IMG/VR virus record: IMGVR_UViG_3300029787_000215
Location: 1-31,082 of that record
Direction: 5' to 3' (one strand)
DNA: 31,082 bases
DNA from: a virus
In this document: piece after piece, positions 16,673-25,030 of the stretch
How the letters are laid out: each line of letters opens with the position of its first letter
Position numbering within the stretch: the stretch's first letter is position 1
Translations under genes and position numbers: made by a program
Notes under the pieces: model-generated
Database searches by the model: none
What the model was told of the DNA's origin: nothing
What the model saw: the letters and a program-made list of their open reading frames with translations, nothing else

Positions 16673-18568
16673 TTATCCCTCACAAGCTATACAGTCCACT
16701 TCGTCTAATTTAATTCGTGGAACTTTAATGTTTACATTCTCTGCTGCCTTGGCTGCATCAGACCTAAAATAGTACAGCGACTTTAATTTATTTGCACCAT
16801 ACCAATGTACATCACTTACATACTGCAAATACTCATCATGTTTTTCTTGGTCTTGAGCAGAGTCCGGTAAAATAAAAAATAAATTTACACTTTGACTTTG
16901 ACATACAAACTCTTGTCTTTTGTATGCATGTTCTACTACCCACACTTGATTTATTTCATCTGCAGTTTTAAATAATTCTTTTTCCTCTTTAGTAAATATT
17001 CTTATGTTCTGAATAGAACCTCTGTTATCACTAATTTGTTGCCAGAGTTTTTTTCGTTTGTTTGTTTCTGGAACTTTTTTATTAATTAATCTTTTTAAAT
17101 TTTTATTTTTAACTTTGTAGCTACCGGATAAAGTTTTGTGCGTATAGACGTTAGCACGGTATGGCTCAATACTAGGGGAAGTACCACCACATATAATACT
17201 GCTACTGGCATTAGGAGCAATAGCCAGAAGATGAGAGTTACGAAAACCACTGCCATGTACATCAGGAGCTTCACCACGTTCTGCAGCAAGTATTTTAGTG
17301 GCTTCGACAGCTTTACTTTTAATATGTTTGAAAGCTTTATAATTAAATCCTGTTGCAAAAATGCCTTCAAAAGGAATTTGATTTGATTGTAAATAGGCAT
17401 GAAAACCCATTGCACCCAATCCCACTGACCGTTCTCTGTAAGCCGAGTAAGCAGCTTTTGTGAAGCCTTCTTTCCCTTCTTTAATATGTTTTTTAAATCT
17501 TTCATAGTTTGCATTGTAACCTCCTAGTGCATCCATGTTTACTGCATTCTCAATAAAATGCTCTAATACATTGTCAAGCATTTTAATTAAATCTGATATA
17601 AATTGTTTATCTTTAGACCAAATGTCAAAATATTCTAGGTTTACACTAGACAAACAACAGACAGCAGTTCTCTCTTCATTGGTTGGTAGAGTAATCTCTG
17701 AACATAAATTACTTTGTTTAACTTCTAGTCCTAAATCTTTCTGTCCTTGTGGTAAAGCATCATTACAATTATCTAAATTAATTATATAAGGTTCGCCAGT
17801 CTCTGCTCGAGCATCTAATATCTTGGACCATAACTCTCTAGCTTTTATAATCTTAACTGCTTCTTTAGTCTTCGGGTCTATAAGTCTCCAGTCATTATCT
17901 TCTTCAACAGCTTTTAAAAAGGCATTATTAATATTAATGCCATTGTGTAGGTTTAAACATTTTCTATTTACATCCCCACCTGATTCTTTTCTCATCACCA
18001 TAAACTCTTCAATTTCTGGATGACTAATATCAGTATAAGCAGCGTAGCTACCACGTCTAGTTACTCCCTGATTAAAAGCTAACATTTCTGAATCAACAAC
18101 TTTCATAAAAGGTATTGAGCCAGTAGATTTACTACCACTGCTTGTTGCAGTTCCGTCACTTCTAACATCACCCCAGTACCCACCAATACCTCCCCCGGCA
18201 CTTGCAAGTTTGGCATTTTCTTTAAAGTGGTCTGTTAGTTCATCAATAGAATCTCCTACGTAATTTAGAAAACAACTGATAGGAAGACCTCTGGTTGTAC
18301 CACCATTAGAAAGAATAGGAGTAGAAAACATAAACCACAAATCAGAGACATAGTTGTATAGTCTTTGAGCCATCGGATAATCTGTTTCATCTTTATAAGT
18401 ACTGGCAAAAACTGCAGCTCTCGCAAAAGCTTCTTGAGGTGAGGTTTCTTCTTGCCATAAATATCTGTCTCGTAATGTATCTAAACTAAACTTATCTAAC
18501 TTTTTATCTTTATCATAATTAATTATTATACCTAAATAAGGTTTTTCTCCCACGTTGTTTTGCATCAT
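16673..18568 (-). CDS. nrdA: Ribonucleotide reductase class I large subunit
   Basis: The 631-residue catalytic subunit. Counting from ATG 18568: C99 (LPISCFLNYVGDS) and C304 (TAVCCLSSVNL) are the active-site redox pair, N287/C289/E291 (SNLCSEI) hold the thiyl-radical cysteine and its partners, Y599-Y600 (SLYYFRS) form the radical-transfer tyrosine dyad, and C626/C629 (CIACEG) are the C-terminal shuttle thiols. Only about 98 residues precede C99, against about 224 in E. coli NrdA, so the N-terminal ATP-cone that senses dATP appears to be missing. ATG 18568 follows AGGA; an upstream TTG at 18595 lies inside the preceding gene. Confidence 0.95.
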   Translation of the reverse strand: MMQNNVGEKPYLGIIINYDKDKKLDKFSLDTLRDRYLWQEETSPQEAFARAAVFASTYKDETDYPMAQRLYNYVSDLWFMFSTPILSNGGTTRGLPISCFLNYVGDSIDELTDHFKENAKLASAGGGIGGYWGDVRSDGTATSSGSKSTGSIPFMKVVDSEMLAFNQGVTRRGSYAAYTDISHPEIEEFMVMRKESGGDVNRKCLNLHNGININNAFLKAVEEDNDWRLIDPKTKEAVKIIKARELWSKILDARAETGEPYIINLDNCNDALPQGQKDLGLEVKQSNLCSEITLPTNEERTAVCCLSSVNLEYFDIWSKDKQFISDLIKMLDNVLEHFIENAVNMDALGGYNANYERFKKHIKEGKEGFTKAAYSAYRERSVGLGAMGFHAYLQSNQIPFEGIFATGFNYKAFKHIKSKAVEATKILAAERGEAPDVHGSGFRNSHLLAIAPNASSSIICGGTSPSIEPYRANVYTHKTLSGSYKVKNKNLKRLINKKVPETNKRKKLWQQISDNRGSIQNIRIFTKEEKELFKTADEINQVWVVEHAYKRQEFVCQSQSVNLFFILPDSAQDQEKHDEYLQYVSDVHWYGANKLKSLYYFRSDAAKAAENVNIKVPRIKLDEVDCIACEG

Positions 18569-18576
18569 TGTTTTTC

Positions 18577-19428
18577 CTAGTCTGTACAAAAACAATCTAA
18601 ACTTTCATCACTTTCAAATAAATCAAACTGAGATTGTTCTTCGCTTTTTTTTAATAAATCTACTACAGGTATATCAAATCTAAATGTTTTACCAGTTTTG
18701 TTTTCTTGCTCTATCCACCAATTTGATAATTCCGGTCTTGATTTCATTATATCCATAGTTTGCTTTTTACCTTTAAGGAAACACATATCACAATTTCCTA
18801 ATATAGCATGTCCATTTATAGCAACTAATTTTAAATCAAAATTAGATTTATCCCAAAAATCTTTTATAGTTTCTTTTGTAACTTTTTCATTATAAAGAGG
18901 TGTAAATTTATCTTGAGCATTATTTTTACTTTTAATTCTATGAACTCTGTGAGGCTCATCATATCTTAAACCTAACAATTGGTCAGGATTTTTTAATCCT
19001 TTAAGTCTTTCAAACCATGTAATAGCTCGTTGTTTTAATAGATATGTACAAAACCTATTAGTAGCATTAGGTAATTTATTGTAGTGATTAATAACTACTT
19101 CAAAAGGTTCTCCATTTCTACTACAATTATTATAGTCAGTTTCTTTATATTTAAATATCCATTTCCTATCGTTTTCTGTTGGTCCTTTTCCATCATCTAT
19201 AATGTGAGATAACTCCATCCAATAAACTTTACAATCCCAATGTTCTTCACAATCTTTTATAAAGTCTAAAGTTTGTGGCATTTCTTTTCCAGTATTAGCA
19301 AAAACAGGATATACATAATCCGGTAAAGTACCTCCATGTGCTTCAATAACTTTGTATAAAAGATAAGCAGAAGTCCGACCCCCGGAAAAAGAAATTATTG
19401 TAGGTTCTTTTAAAAAATAATTATTCAT
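18577..19428 (-). CDS. PAPS-reductase-like PP-loop protein
   Basis: A 283-residue member of the adenine nucleotide alpha-hydrolase superfamily related to PAPS/APS reductase and DndC. It has the PP-loop SFSGGRTSAYLLY (14-25), then the NTGKEMPQTLDFI strand-helix, NRFCTYLLK (C127) and LGLRYDEPHRVHR. GNCDMCFLKGK gives C213/C216, 85 residues after C127, which echoes the CC-X80-CXXC [4Fe-4S] site of APS reductases with one cysteine fewer. A further CFC pair ends the protein (C279, C281). Phage members rarely assimilate sulphate. Placement between nuclease/DUF3310 genes and nrdA suggests nucleic-acid or nucleotide chemistry, but the substrate is unknown. Confidence 0.85.
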   Translation of the reverse strand: MNNYFLKEPTIISFSGGRTSAYLLYKVIEAHGGTLPDYVYPVFANTGKEMPQTLDFIKDCEEHWDCKVYWMELSHIIDDGKGPTENDRKWIFKYKETDYNNCSRNGEPFEVVINHYNKLPNATNRFCTYLLKQRAITWFERLKGLKNPDQLLGLRYDEPHRVHRIKSKNNAQDKFTPLYNEKVTKETIKDFWDKSNFDLKLVAINGHAILGNCDMCFLKGKKQTMDIMKSRPELSNWWIEQENKTGKTFRFDIPVVDLLKKSEEQSQFDLFESDESLDCFCTD

Positions 19429-19666
19429 GAGACATTAATGTAAATTCATTATTATTATTTAAAATTTTTAACAATTTCTTTTCGTACCATTGAGCTTTTT
19501 GTAAATCTTGCATTCCATTCTTATAACGAAATCGCCATCTGTATTTTAAAGAGTTACCTCTTAAATAACCGATAAACTCTTCTTCTGTTAACATAGCTTC
19601 AATCGCATCTATGCACTCTATGTCACCTTGATTATAGTGTTTAGGATTATTAACTACGTCTGTCAT
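19421..19666 (-). CDS. DUF3310 family protein
   Basis: An 81-residue phage protein of the DUF3310 (SaV-like) family. Motifs: NNPKHYNQGDIECIDAIEAM near the N-terminus, then FIGYLRGNSLKYRWRFRYK and DLQKAQWYEKKLL. Its function is not established, although it commonly lies among phage DNA-metabolism genes, as here. The ATG at 19666 is chosen because it forms an ATGA overlap with the upstream stop and leaves ten bases after GGAGG; the in-frame ATG at 19675 is almost on top of the GGAGG. Confidence 0.85.
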   Translation of the reverse strand: MTDVVNNPKHYNQGDIECIDAIEAMLTEEEFIGYLRGNSLKYRWRFRYKNGMQDLQKAQWYEKKLLKILNNNNEFTLMSHE

Positions 19667-20097
19667 TCTTTCCATTCCTCCGGTAAGGTAAGTTCATCAA
19701 ACCATCTAAAATTATTTTTTTCTGCCCACTCAGCATGAGTTCTTTTAGTTTTATCTCTTCTTACTTTAGCTCCGGGCATAGGGGCAAAAGGTTTTTGAAA
19801 AAAGAAAACTAACTCAATGTGTTTGGGTAAAGCTTTTTTGATGTGTATATATTTACTATACTCAGCAAAATCCCAGAATCTGCCTTTTGCTTCTATTAGT
19901 ATAACACGACCATCATCAAACTTACGAACAAAGTCTGGTTCGTAAGTATGAGCAATAACATAATCAATGTTTTCCCAATGATGTCTCCATTCAGGAAACA
20001 GTCGCTGATGAATATCATATTCCCAATGACTATCGTAGCCTCTAGGAATGTGTAATTCTTTTTTAGGTCTACGTTTTCTTGGTCTTCTTCGAGGCAT
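19663..20097 (-). CDS. T7 gp3-like endonuclease I (Holliday junction resolvase)
   Basis: A 144-residue PD-(D/E)XK nuclease matching T7 endonuclease I, which cuts branched DNA, resolves replication intermediates and helps degrade host DNA. Catalytic residues: E26 (DSHWEYDIH), D55 (YEPDF), E69 and K71 (LIEAKG), nearly the spacing of T7 (E20, D55, E65, K67). The N-terminus is very basic (PRRRPRKRRPKK). That basic arm is encoded in a 29-base overlap with the end of the exonuclease gene, out of frame. There is no ribosome binding site, so translation is probably coupled. Confidence 0.88.
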   Translation of the reverse strand: MPRRRPRKRRPKKELHIPRGYDSHWEYDIHQRLFPEWRHHWENIDYVIAHTYEPDFVRKFDDGRVILIEAKGRFWDFAEYSKYIHIKKALPKHIELVFFFQKPFAPMPGAKVRRDKTKRTHAEWAEKNNFRWFDELTLPEEWKE

Positions 20098-20908
20098 TGT
20101 CTACTGCTGAATTATAATTTTTACAAAGTTTCCAATACTCTAGAATATTATTAAACATTGCTAAATGTTTTTGATGTGATTCTTTTTCCCAAACATGATA
20201 CAGAATAATATTTGTATTTTTTCTATCTACAAATATAGATATTCTTTCTACGTCATCAAAGCCACAACCTTGAGCATAAGCTGACAATTGCATACCATGT
20301 TCATCATAAATTAATTTAGCAGGGTCTTTGCCTTCTAAATTATCTTTAGTTTTAAAGTCTATGAAGATACCTGATTTAGAATATAAATCTATCTTACCAC
20401 CATAGCCTGAATCAGCACAGAAAGAATCTTCTGCTATCCATTCTTCTCCCGGATAATTATCATCAAGCCATTTCTGTATATCTTTATATATTTTATTTTT
20501 AGATTTACCTAAAAAACCTTTTTCAATCTGAGCATGAATCTTTGTACCTTCTTTAGCTGCATTTATACTAATTTGTTTTGAGTCTATTTTACATCTATAA
20601 GTAAAAGATTCAGTAGATTCATCTTCATATCTTTCCAGAGATAAAGCAGAATTTAAAGCTTGATTTATTTTCCAGTTTTCTAAGGATGGTTTAGCTATCA
20701 TCCCTATAATTGTAGTAACAGAAGGTACTAAACCTAAAGATTTAGCATCCCTCAATGTGGTATTTCGTTCTTTTCCATTAGCACCAATGATAGTATACAT
20801 TGGTTCTCCGTCTTGAGCATACCAGTGACCGGATTCAGACGTGAACTTATTATAATTGTCTATTTGTTTTTTGTCAAGTAAATCTTCTTCTTTATTTGCA
20901 ATCATCAT
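20069..20908 (-). CDS. PD-(D/E)XK (RecB/Cas4-type) exonuclease
   Basis: A 279-residue nuclease, in the place of T7 gp6 (5'-3' exonuclease that trims host DNA and RNA primers). RecB-family motifs: VPSVTTIIGMIAKP (61-74), GTKIHAQIEKG (H125), GGKIDLYSK (D174), IFIDFKTKD (D184, K186) and QLSAYAQGCG (Q207, Y211). There is no four-cysteine Fe-S set. AAGGAG lies just before two adjacent ATGs (20908 and 20905); either could be used. It overlaps both neighbours. Confidence 0.85.
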   Translation of the reverse strand: MMIANKEEDLLDKKQIDNYNKFTSESGHWYAQDGEPMYTIIGANGKERNTTLRDAKSLGLVPSVTTIIGMIAKPSLENWKINQALNSALSLERYEDESTESFTYRCKIDSKQISINAAKEGTKIHAQIEKGFLGKSKNKIYKDIQKWLDDNYPGEEWIAEDSFCADSGYGGKIDLYSKSGIFIDFKTKDNLEGKDPAKLIYDEHGMQLSAYAQGCGFDDVERISIFVDRKNTNIILYHVWEKESHQKHLAMFNNILEYWKLCKNYNSAVDNASKKTKKT

Positions 20909-21311
20909 CTAACTCCTTAAAAGCTTTAATAACATCACTAGAAAATAATTTTTGTAAATTAACCAAAAACATTTTACTAGCATTATGGTCTCCACCACTT
21001 ACAGTTTTAAAAGTATCTAATTGGTCCACTATTTTTTTCAGGACCTCAGTCTTAAATACTAACGTACAATATTCTTCATTACCAATGCAAAGATTATGAA
21101 ACCAATAATCAGATTCAGTGGCTCTAATACCAGATGGTTTTCTGTATGATTCATATTCAATACAAATGTTACCAGTATCTTGCCAAATATCTCGTTCTGA
21201 TTTGACTTCTATTTTTTTATTAGTAAGCATATCTGCTATCTTTTCTTCTCGTATTGACCCGTATGTTAAATCAAGGTCAAACTTTTTTCTATCTTTCTTA
21301 GTGGGTTTCAC
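20892..21311 (-). CDS. Putative nuclease-fold protein
   Basis: A 139-residue protein starting at GTG 21311, overlapping the polymerase end by 14 bases. The N-terminal half reads like a compact endonuclease fold: YGSIREEKIADML, KIEVKSERD (E35, K37 as an E-x-K pair), TGNICIEYE, then KPSGIRATESDYWFHNL, a pattern I associate with PD-(D/E)XK-like proteins in marine phages. The aspartate that should precede E35 is not obvious. It is the first of three consecutive nuclease-type genes. The substrate is unknown; the nuclease assignment is moderate. Confidence 0.6.
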   Translation of the reverse strand: MKPTKKDRKKFDLDLTYGSIREEKIADMLTNKKIEVKSERDIWQDTGNICIEYESYRKPSGIRATESDYWFHNLCIGNEEYCTLVFKTEVLKKIVDQLDTFKTVSGGDHNASKMFLVNLQKLFSSDVIKAFKELDDDCK

Positions 21312-23028
21312 TCCAGTTTTCTCCTACTTTGTATTCTCCAGTTAGTGGACAACGTAAGTTAAAATGCTTACCAGCTCTCTCTATCGCTTCTACTCCAGTA
21401 AGACCTGTAAATTCAGCAATGCTTTCTTTCACTTGCATCTGCCATTCATCATGAATGTTAGCAACAAACTTAGCATCTAATGTATTTAATTGTATATGAG
21501 TATGAAAAATACACATAGCTTTTTTCATAGCTATTGCACCTCCACCTTGTAATAAAGTATTTAAAGCAGCGTGTTCGTGCCTAACAAATATTTTTCTACC
21601 ATCTAGACCTTTTAAGAATCCTCTTCTCGAAGCTTCTCGTACTCTTGTCGTAAGGTTTTCAAGTGCAGGGAGGTTGGTAAGAAAACGCTTTCTAAGGACT
21701 GTACCTGCTTCTCTGTTTTCACCAACCACTTTTCCAAGTTTTTCGTCTCCTGCTCCGTATATAAGTGCATAGATAAAAGTCTTTGCCTTATCTCTTGATT
21801 CAAGTCCTGCAAGTTCTTGATTAGTCGTGTGTATGTCTCCATTAATAATCTCGTCTATGTAATTTGAATCATCCATGTAATGAGCTAGTAATCTTAATTC
21901 TAAACCACTAGCATCAATACCTAATAATTTATAACCTTCTGGTACTGTCCAACAAGCTCTGCAATCTTCGCCATAAGGACTATACACTCCCGGAACTTGT
22001 GCTAAATTAGGATTTCTATGAGTCATTCTACCAGTAATAGTACCATTAGGTATAACTCGACCATGCACTCGTTCACCTTGTAGTTCATCTATCCATGAAG
22101 ATATTTGAGCAATACGTTTCTGCAATAATAAAAACTCGGCAATGAGCCGAGCTTCGTTTATGTGAGTTATCTTTTTTAATGTACCTTCATCAACTATTGG
22201 TTGACCAGTCGGAGTAAATCGTTCTGGTTTCCAACCAAAGTCTATTAAGTATTCTCCTATTTGTTTACGTGAACCAAGATTAAATTCTTGTAATTCTTTT
22301 CTCATAAAAGGTTTACTATCATTAATATCAGCTCGTTGAGCATACTCTAAATTAGTTAAGCCAGATTTAGAAAGTCTGCCATCTTTTTTTAATTTAGGTA
22401 CAACTTCTTTTACATCAACCCACTTAGGTTTAAATGTTCTTTGAACTTCATCCTCAACTTCTGTCATACGAGTTTTTAATTTAGCTAAAAGTTTCATAGC
22501 TCTTTCAACATCAAATAAAAATCCTGTCTGTTCTTGCTCAAGCATAATCCTGGCAACTTCAGTTTCTAATTCTAAGCTCTCAGGGTCAAAGTTCTTACCT
22601 TCATTTATTAAAGCAAAATAAACTTTTTCATTTAACAATACATCTTGAGTACAATACTCCAACATTTCTGGAGTGTACTCATCAAAATCATCTGGTTGTT
22701 CTTGCTTGTGAAAGTTAATTCTATAGCCCCAAGTTTTTAAACTGTGTCCGTTCTCTCGGACTGGTTGATATAATCTAGACATGACTAGAGTATCAATGAC
22801 CTCTGAAGTAAAGGTAGCTCCATGAAGTTTTTCTAGAACTGGCATATCATAACCTAAGATATTATGTCCTATTAGAACATCAGCTTCTTCTAACAATTTA
22901 ATTCCTGCTGCTAGTTTATCAGGACCAAATTGATATACCTTCTGCTGTTCAATATCTTTAGCTACAATACACCAGACTTTACTAGGAGTTAAACCATCTG
23001 CTTCAATATCAAAAATCAAGTTCTTCAT
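21298..23028 (-). CDS. Family A (T7-like) DNA polymerase
   Basis: A 576-residue replicative polymerase. The 3'-5' proofreading exonuclease has FDIEADGL (D7, E9), GHNILGYDMPVL (N56, D61) and YCTQDVLLN (Y125, D129). Polymerase motif A is LLGIDASGLELR (D372), motif B RDKAKTFIYALIYG (R412, K416, Y420, Y424), motif C NIHDEW (H526, D527, E528). Y420 is the residue equivalent to E. coli Pol I F762. It is shorter than T7 gp5 (704), so the thioredoxin-binding loop is probably absent. ATG 23028 is preferred over TTG 23034; both lie in the end of the primase-helicase gene, with GAGGAG upstream. Confidence 0.95.
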   Translation of the reverse strand: MKNLIFDIEADGLTPSKVWCIVAKDIEQQKVYQFGPDKLAAGIKLLEEADVLIGHNILGYDMPVLEKLHGATFTSEVIDTLVMSRLYQPVRENGHSLKTWGYRINFHKQEQPDDFDEYTPEMLEYCTQDVLLNEKVYFALINEGKNFDPESLELETEVARIMLEQEQTGFLFDVERAMKLLAKLKTRMTEVEDEVQRTFKPKWVDVKEVVPKLKKDGRLSKSGLTNLEYAQRADINDSKPFMRKELQEFNLGSRKQIGEYLIDFGWKPERFTPTGQPIVDEGTLKKITHINEARLIAEFLLLQKRIAQISSWIDELQGERVHGRVIPNGTITGRMTHRNPNLAQVPGVYSPYGEDCRACWTVPEGYKLLGIDASGLELRLLAHYMDDSNYIDEIINGDIHTTNQELAGLESRDKAKTFIYALIYGAGDEKLGKVVGENREAGTVLRKRFLTNLPALENLTTRVREASRRGFLKGLDGRKIFVRHEHAALNTLLQGGGAIAMKKAMCIFHTHIQLNTLDAKFVANIHDEWQMQVKESIAEFTGLTGVEAIERAGKHFNLRCPLTGEYKVGENWSETH

Positions 23029-24673
23029 TATCAAATGTCTCCTCGTTATTTACTTCAAATAGTCTACCAGTTTCTGGATTGTATTGTAAAGAACAAGCTA
23101 ATCCGGTATCGCCAGTGTATCTTGATTTCAATACTCTAACTTTAGTTGTGTTTGCTTCTGTCGGGTCAGTCGCTTGTTGATTTCTTTCCAATGCTATGAC
23201 ACAGTCAGAAAGCTGTGCTATGCCCTGCGAACCTTTTAGATGACTCAGGGAGACAGTCACACCTTTTTCGTGTCCTCTGTCGCCTGTAGCACGTCTTAAA
23301 TGGGATACTAAGATAAGTCCTACATTCGTTTCTTCAACAAGGCTACGAAGTCTGTTCATTAAAGTATCAATTCCACGTCTTTCATCGCCTTCTGTTAAGA
23401 CATTGACAAGCATATGTAAGTGGTCAACCACGACCCATTTACATTCACAACCTACAATCATATAACGTAGCTTTGCAAATATCTCATCAATGTCCGTTGC
23501 ACCGAGGTGTGAATGAATAAAGACTCTATTCTTTTCAATTACTTTGTCAAACAAAGCATTCAAATCTTCTTCGCTATAACTATCTCGTTTCTCATTTAGA
23601 TATAGTCGGTCATTAGCTTCAATAGATATTAAACCATCAGCAGTTCTTAACCAGTTTTCTTCAAGGGCAATGATACCAACATTATCTTTGGTTGTCTTGA
23701 TAAGCCAATGCTCTAGCTCTCTAGTCACAGAAGACTTACCAAGACCCGTACCACCGGTTAATGTTACTAACTCGCCTTGTCTCAATCCATATAATTTCTT
23801 ATTCAATCCTTCCCAAGGATAAGCAATACTTTCTTTTACTTCTCGGTTTAACCAATTATCTTTTTGTCCAGACAATTCCATAATACCAGATGGAGTATAA
23901 GTCTTAGCTTCCCACCATGCTTTAGTAAATGCTTGGAATTGTTTTTGATTTAACATATCGTTGGCATCTTTATAACCATTAGGAAAACTCATTATCCTAA
24001 CCTTCCCGGGTTTTAAAAGACGAGCAACTTGTCTTGATGCTTCTCGACCTGCCTTATCATTATCAAAACATAAAACTATATTTTCAAATGATTCAACAAA
24101 CTCAATGCTTTCTCGTATATCTTTAACAGCTCCAGATGCTCCACGTTTAAGTGAGACTACTGCCCACTTACCTTGAAACAATTCATCAACTGCCATTGCA
24201 TCACATTCACCTTCGGTAATAGTTAAATATTTACCACCGGTATTGCGATAGAGCTGTTCACCAAATAACCCAGTACCTTCAAATGTACCTTTGGTCATAA
24301 AGTTTTTATCAGCTACAAATCTTGTTTTAGTTATTGCTATTTCGTTACCATTAAAGTAAGGATAAATATGTTGAGTGATACTACCATTTGCATCTTTTAC
24401 TATTCTAACTCCAAACTTCTTTGCAGTATCTTGAGTGATACCTCTATCAGTTAGTTCGCCAAAGATTCCAGTATAAGAATCTAAAAATGTATTTGTTGCT
24501 TTCGGTGTCGTTTCCACAATCTTGCCCTCACTTGCAGTTTCATAATCGGTAAAAAAAGTAGAGCAACTGAAACAATAAGCTGACTTATCAGCGTTCATTG
24601 AAACAGCATCAGAGCTACCACATTTTGGACAGGGTAATCTGTGCTTTACAAATTTACTTTTTTCTTGTTGCAT
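23009..24673 (-). CDS. T7 gp4-like primase-helicase
   Basis: A 554-residue bifunctional protein that unwinds DNA and makes primers. The zinc-binding domain has CPKC (C15, C18) and CFSC (C34, C37). The Toprim primase has TEGECDAMA (E154) and CFDNDKAG (D204, D206). The RecA-like helicase has Walker A GGTGLGKS (307-314), Walker B WVVVDHLHM, HLKGSQGIAQLSD and the basic VLKSRYTG near the C-terminus, a likely arginine finger. The tail is acidic and ends in Phe (EETFDNEELDF), as in T7 gp4 where it docks on polymerase. GGAG lies five bases before the ATG. An intrinsic terminator lies between it and the gene upstream. Confidence 0.95.
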   Translation of the reverse strand: MQQEKSKFVKHRLPCPKCGSSDAVSMNADKSAYCFSCSTFFTDYETASEGKIVETTPKATNTFLDSYTGIFGELTDRGITQDTAKKFGVRIVKDANGSITQHIYPYFNGNEIAITKTRFVADKNFMTKGTFEGTGLFGEQLYRNTGGKYLTITEGECDAMAVDELFQGKWAVVSLKRGASGAVKDIRESIEFVESFENIVLCFDNDKAGREASRQVARLLKPGKVRIMSFPNGYKDANDMLNQKQFQAFTKAWWEAKTYTPSGIMELSGQKDNWLNREVKESIAYPWEGLNKKLYGLRQGELVTLTGGTGLGKSSVTRELEHWLIKTTKDNVGIIALEENWLRTADGLISIEANDRLYLNEKRDSYSEEDLNALFDKVIEKNRVFIHSHLGATDIDEIFAKLRYMIVGCECKWVVVDHLHMLVNVLTEGDERRGIDTLMNRLRSLVEETNVGLILVSHLRRATGDRGHEKGVTVSLSHLKGSQGIAQLSDCVIALERNQQATDPTEANTTKVRVLKSRYTGDTGLACSLQYNPETGRLFEVNNEETFDNEELDF

Positions 24674-24682
24674 TCTATCTCC

Positions 24683-24739
24683 AAAAAAAAAGCTAGGTCA
24701 GGAATAAAAATTAGGAGAGTAAAAAAACCTAACCCAGCT
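24683..24739 (-). terminator. Intrinsic terminator before the replication operon
   Basis: In - strand RNA, AGCTGGGTTAGG (24739-24728) pairs with CCTGACCTAGCT (24702-24691) as a 12-bp stem using two G-U pairs. The loop is 25 bases, long for a terminator and itself T-rich. The stem is followed at once by a run of nine T residues (24691-24683). It lies after the stop at 24752 and just before the primase-helicase ribosome binding site, so it would limit early transcription into replication genes. Confidence 0.7.
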
Positions 24740-24751
24740 CCGTGTTCTTAA

Positions 24752-25030
24752 TTAATCAGATTCTTTATCGACCTCCTCATCGACAATTGTTTTAGTTTCT
24801 GATTCCAATAAAGTCGTACCAGACTTATCGCTATTAACTATCTCTACAATTTTATTTGAAAAGAAATTAATAGCTGCTTGAGTTTCCTCAAGGTCTAAAG
24901 TCTGATTGACTTTCTTTTGATTAAGTCGTTGTAATCTACCAAAGACTCCTTGCCCTTCTTCGGGTAAGTCTTCGACTTGAATATCAACTCCATCAATCGT
25001 GACATAGGGTTTTTGTTCTACAGTTTCCAT
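24752..25030 (-). CDS. Unknown acidic protein next to ssb
   Basis: A 92-residue acidic protein. The N-terminal part has YVTIDGVDIQVEDLPEEG, then LQRLNQKKVNQTLDLEETQ, a phrase order seen in small DUF6447-like phage proteins; this match is from memory and weak. The C-terminus is a Glu/Asp-rich tail. Its ATG overlaps the ssb stop (TAATG), so the two are co-translated. It is the last gene before the terminator. Confidence 0.65.
   Translation of the reverse strand: METVEQKPYVTIDGVDIQVEDLPEEGQGVFGRLQRLNQKKVNQTLDLEETQAAINFFSNKIVEIVNSDKSGTTLLESETKTIVDEEVDKESD

Noticed and set aside
17095-17514. 139-codon ORF overlapping nrdA in another frame
   Set aside because: nrdA motifs run through the whole stretch; this frame is a Lys/Leu-rich shadow.
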